Shown piece after piece: positions 32,933 through 33,906 of a stretch of 33,906 nt of DNA (the stretch's first letter is position 1; each line of letters starts with the position of its first letter). The stretch is from assembly GCA_032017425.1 (NCBI GenBank), contig DALZPW010000015.1. One strand, given 5' to 3'. The position numbers were made by a program, and so were the translations under genes. The DNA comes from Faucicola tetraodonis (GTDB lineage: Bacteria; Pseudomonadota; Gammaproteobacteria; Pseudomonadales; Moraxellaceae). Below the pieces are notes generated by a model. It ran no database searches. It was not told where the DNA came from and saw nothing but the letters and a program-made list of their open reading frames with translations.

Positions 32933-33718
32933 ATGATGAAATTACGCGCCACTTGCCAACTCGATTATCACTTTTCCCAGCCAACCCCTGCAGTGTTTCT
33001 GCTAAGACCGCAATCAGGTTTAGCACAGCAGATCACTCAAGAAGAATGGCAAGTCACGCCACCCCTAGCAGTTACAAGCTATAACGACAATTTTGGTAAC
33101 TTATGTGACAGGGTTTTATTTCCGATGGGGGATTACCAAGTTCGCCTAACAGTTGAACTATACACCAGTGAATGGATAGATGTCGCACCCGGTATGCCAA
33201 AAACACCGATTGAGCAGCTGCCTTCAGATACAATGGTATATTTGTTACCCAGTCGCTATTGTCTGCCAGAATTTCTACTTCAAGAAGTCCAAATGATAAC
33301 CCAAGATTTTGCCGAAGGTTATGACAAAGCGGCGGCAATTTGCGCCTATATTCACCAAAACTTTACTTACCAATATGGGAGTAGTACAGCAGAGACCACA
33401 GCACTAGACACTTGGCAACATAAAAAAGGCGTCTGTCGTGATTTTGCCCATTTGGGTATTAGCCTGTCACGGGCATTAGATATGCCCGCTCGCATGGTGG
33501 TTGGCTACTTATATCAACTTGACCCAATGGACTTACATGCATGGTATGAGGTTTTTATTGGCGATCGATGGTACACATTTGACGCCACGCAATCTGCGCC
33601 AAAAGGCGGTCGTGTGATTTTAGGTTATGGAAGGGATGCTGCGGATGTTGCTTTTGCGACTTTCTTCGCGCCATTTGAGTTAAAAGATATGAAAGTTAAT
33701 GTAGAAAAAATCGATTAA
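32933..33718 (+). CDS. Transglutaminase-like superfamily protein
   Basis: A protein of about 261 residues with an N-terminal beta domain (to about 110) and a transglutaminase/protease-like domain. The Cys-His-Asp triad is GVCRDFAHL (Cys168), DLHAWYEVFI (His202) and WYTFDATQSAP (Asp217). No signal peptide, so it is probably cytoplasmic. Similar proteins are often adjacent to alpha-E/circularly permuted ATP-grasp genes, but none is seen here. The frame starts at a TTG at 32888; two adjacent ATGs (32933 and 32936) are preferred. Function unknown beyond the fold. Confidence 0.88.
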   Translation: MMKLRATCQLDYHFSQPTPAVFLLRPQSGLAQQITQEEWQVTPPLAVTSYNDNFGNLCDRVLFPMGDYQVRLTVELYTSEWIDVAPGMPKTPIEQLPSDTMVYLLPSRYCLPEFLLQEVQMITQDFAEGYDKAAAICAYIHQNFTYQYGSSTAETTALDTWQHKKGVCRDFAHLGISLSRALDMPARMVVGYLYQLDPMDLHAWYEVFIGDRWYTFDATQSAPKGGRVILGYGRDAADVAFATFFAPFELKDMKVNVEKID

Positions 33719-33742
33719 TTTTGGCATAGATGTTTGAAATGG

Positions 33743-33762
33743 AAGCCTTTATTAGAAGGCTT
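33743..33762 (+). terminator. Hairpin after the transglutaminase-like gene
   Basis: AAGCCTT/AAGGCTT, 7 bp perfect with a 6-base loop, 24 bases after the stop. The T-run is short, so termination strength is moderate. Confidence 0.6.
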
Positions 33763-33824
33763 TCATCCCAATTTTTTAATTACCAATATTCATAACTTAG
33801 ATTGTTGCAAACCCACAAAGCAAA

Positions 33825-33860
33825 AAAACACCCCCTTTAAACGAATAAAGAGGGTGTTTT
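33825..33860 (-). terminator. rRNA operon terminator
   Basis: Stem AAAACACCC-x-CTTT with AAAG-x-GGGTGTTTT (one mismatch). On the minus strand it follows the 5S rRNA 3' end within 10 bases and ends in a run of seven Ts, as expected of an rRNA operon terminator. Confidence 0.9.
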
Positions 33861-33867
33861 GGAATAG

Positions 33868-33906
33868 GGAGCTGACGATGACCTACTCTCACATGGGCGA
33901 ACCACA
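33868..33906 (-). rRNA. rrf: 5S rRNA, 3' end only
   Basis: Read on the minus strand the last bases give CCCATGTGAGAGTAGGTCATC then GTCAGCTC, the conserved 3' part of a gammaproteobacterial 5S rRNA including the 3' arm of helix I. The remaining roughly 75-80 bases, and presumably the 23S and 16S genes, lie beyond the window. The exact 3' end is set from the helix and could be off by one or two bases. Confidence 0.9.

Overview
The window looks like chromosomal DNA of a gammaproteobacterium of the family Moraxellaceae, most likely Moraxella or a close relative (a Moraxella osloensis-like genome is my best guess). This rests on the order yceD-rpmF-fabD-fabG-acpP with no plsX or fabH between rpmF and fabD, a tandem fadD pair beside parC, an EpmC-type hydroxylase, RapA, and a 5S rRNA 3' end. 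No database search was possible, so genus is inference.

Layout. 1-900: a YpjD/CcsA-like membrane protein. 984-4661 (minus strand): yceD and rpmF (50S ribosome supply), then fabD, fabG and acpP (fatty-acid synthesis). 4806-7662: epmC (EF-P hydroxylation), a class II cytochrome c-like lipoprotein, a small membrane protein and rph. 7795-11471: two tandem long-chain acyl-CoA ligases. 11906-14155: parC. 14155-16853: an accessory block. It consists of a BrnT/BrnA toxin-antitoxin pair whose first ATG overlaps the parC stop codon, a decayed second copy of the parC 3' end, and an AT-rich two-gene anti-phage operon (a CD-NTase and an S-4TM membrane effector, i.e. a minimal CBASS). 16941-17043 is an imperfect inverted repeat at the far edge of this block. 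17067-22214: a small VanZ-like membrane protein, dapC, a patatin-like phospholipase and two NUDIX hydrolases. 22234-28254: dacB (PBP4), a Thr-rich lipoprotein, a DEDDh exonuclease paired with a cNMP/CBS/DUF294 protein, and a small membrane protein. 28410-33718: rapA, a DUF72 protein, dgkA and a transglutaminase-like protein. 33868-33906: the 3' end of a minus-strand 5S rRNA, preceded by its terminator, so an rRNA operon enters from the right.

Two things stand out. First, the parC downstream site seems to be an integration hotspot. An older arrangement parC-CBASS appears to have been interrupted by a 'parC 3' end plus brnTA' segment, leaving the old parC tail as a fossil at 14738-14833. Second, at least eight intergenic regions carry short tandem repeat arrays (units of 13-20 bp, 2-6 copies), mostly immediately upstream of genes (acpP, fabD, parC, dapC, patatin, dacB, a lipoprotein, the exonuclease). 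Several share an ATTTAG-N-TTAA-like core. Their recurrence next to start sites suggests a genome-wide replication-slippage habit with possible effects on expression.
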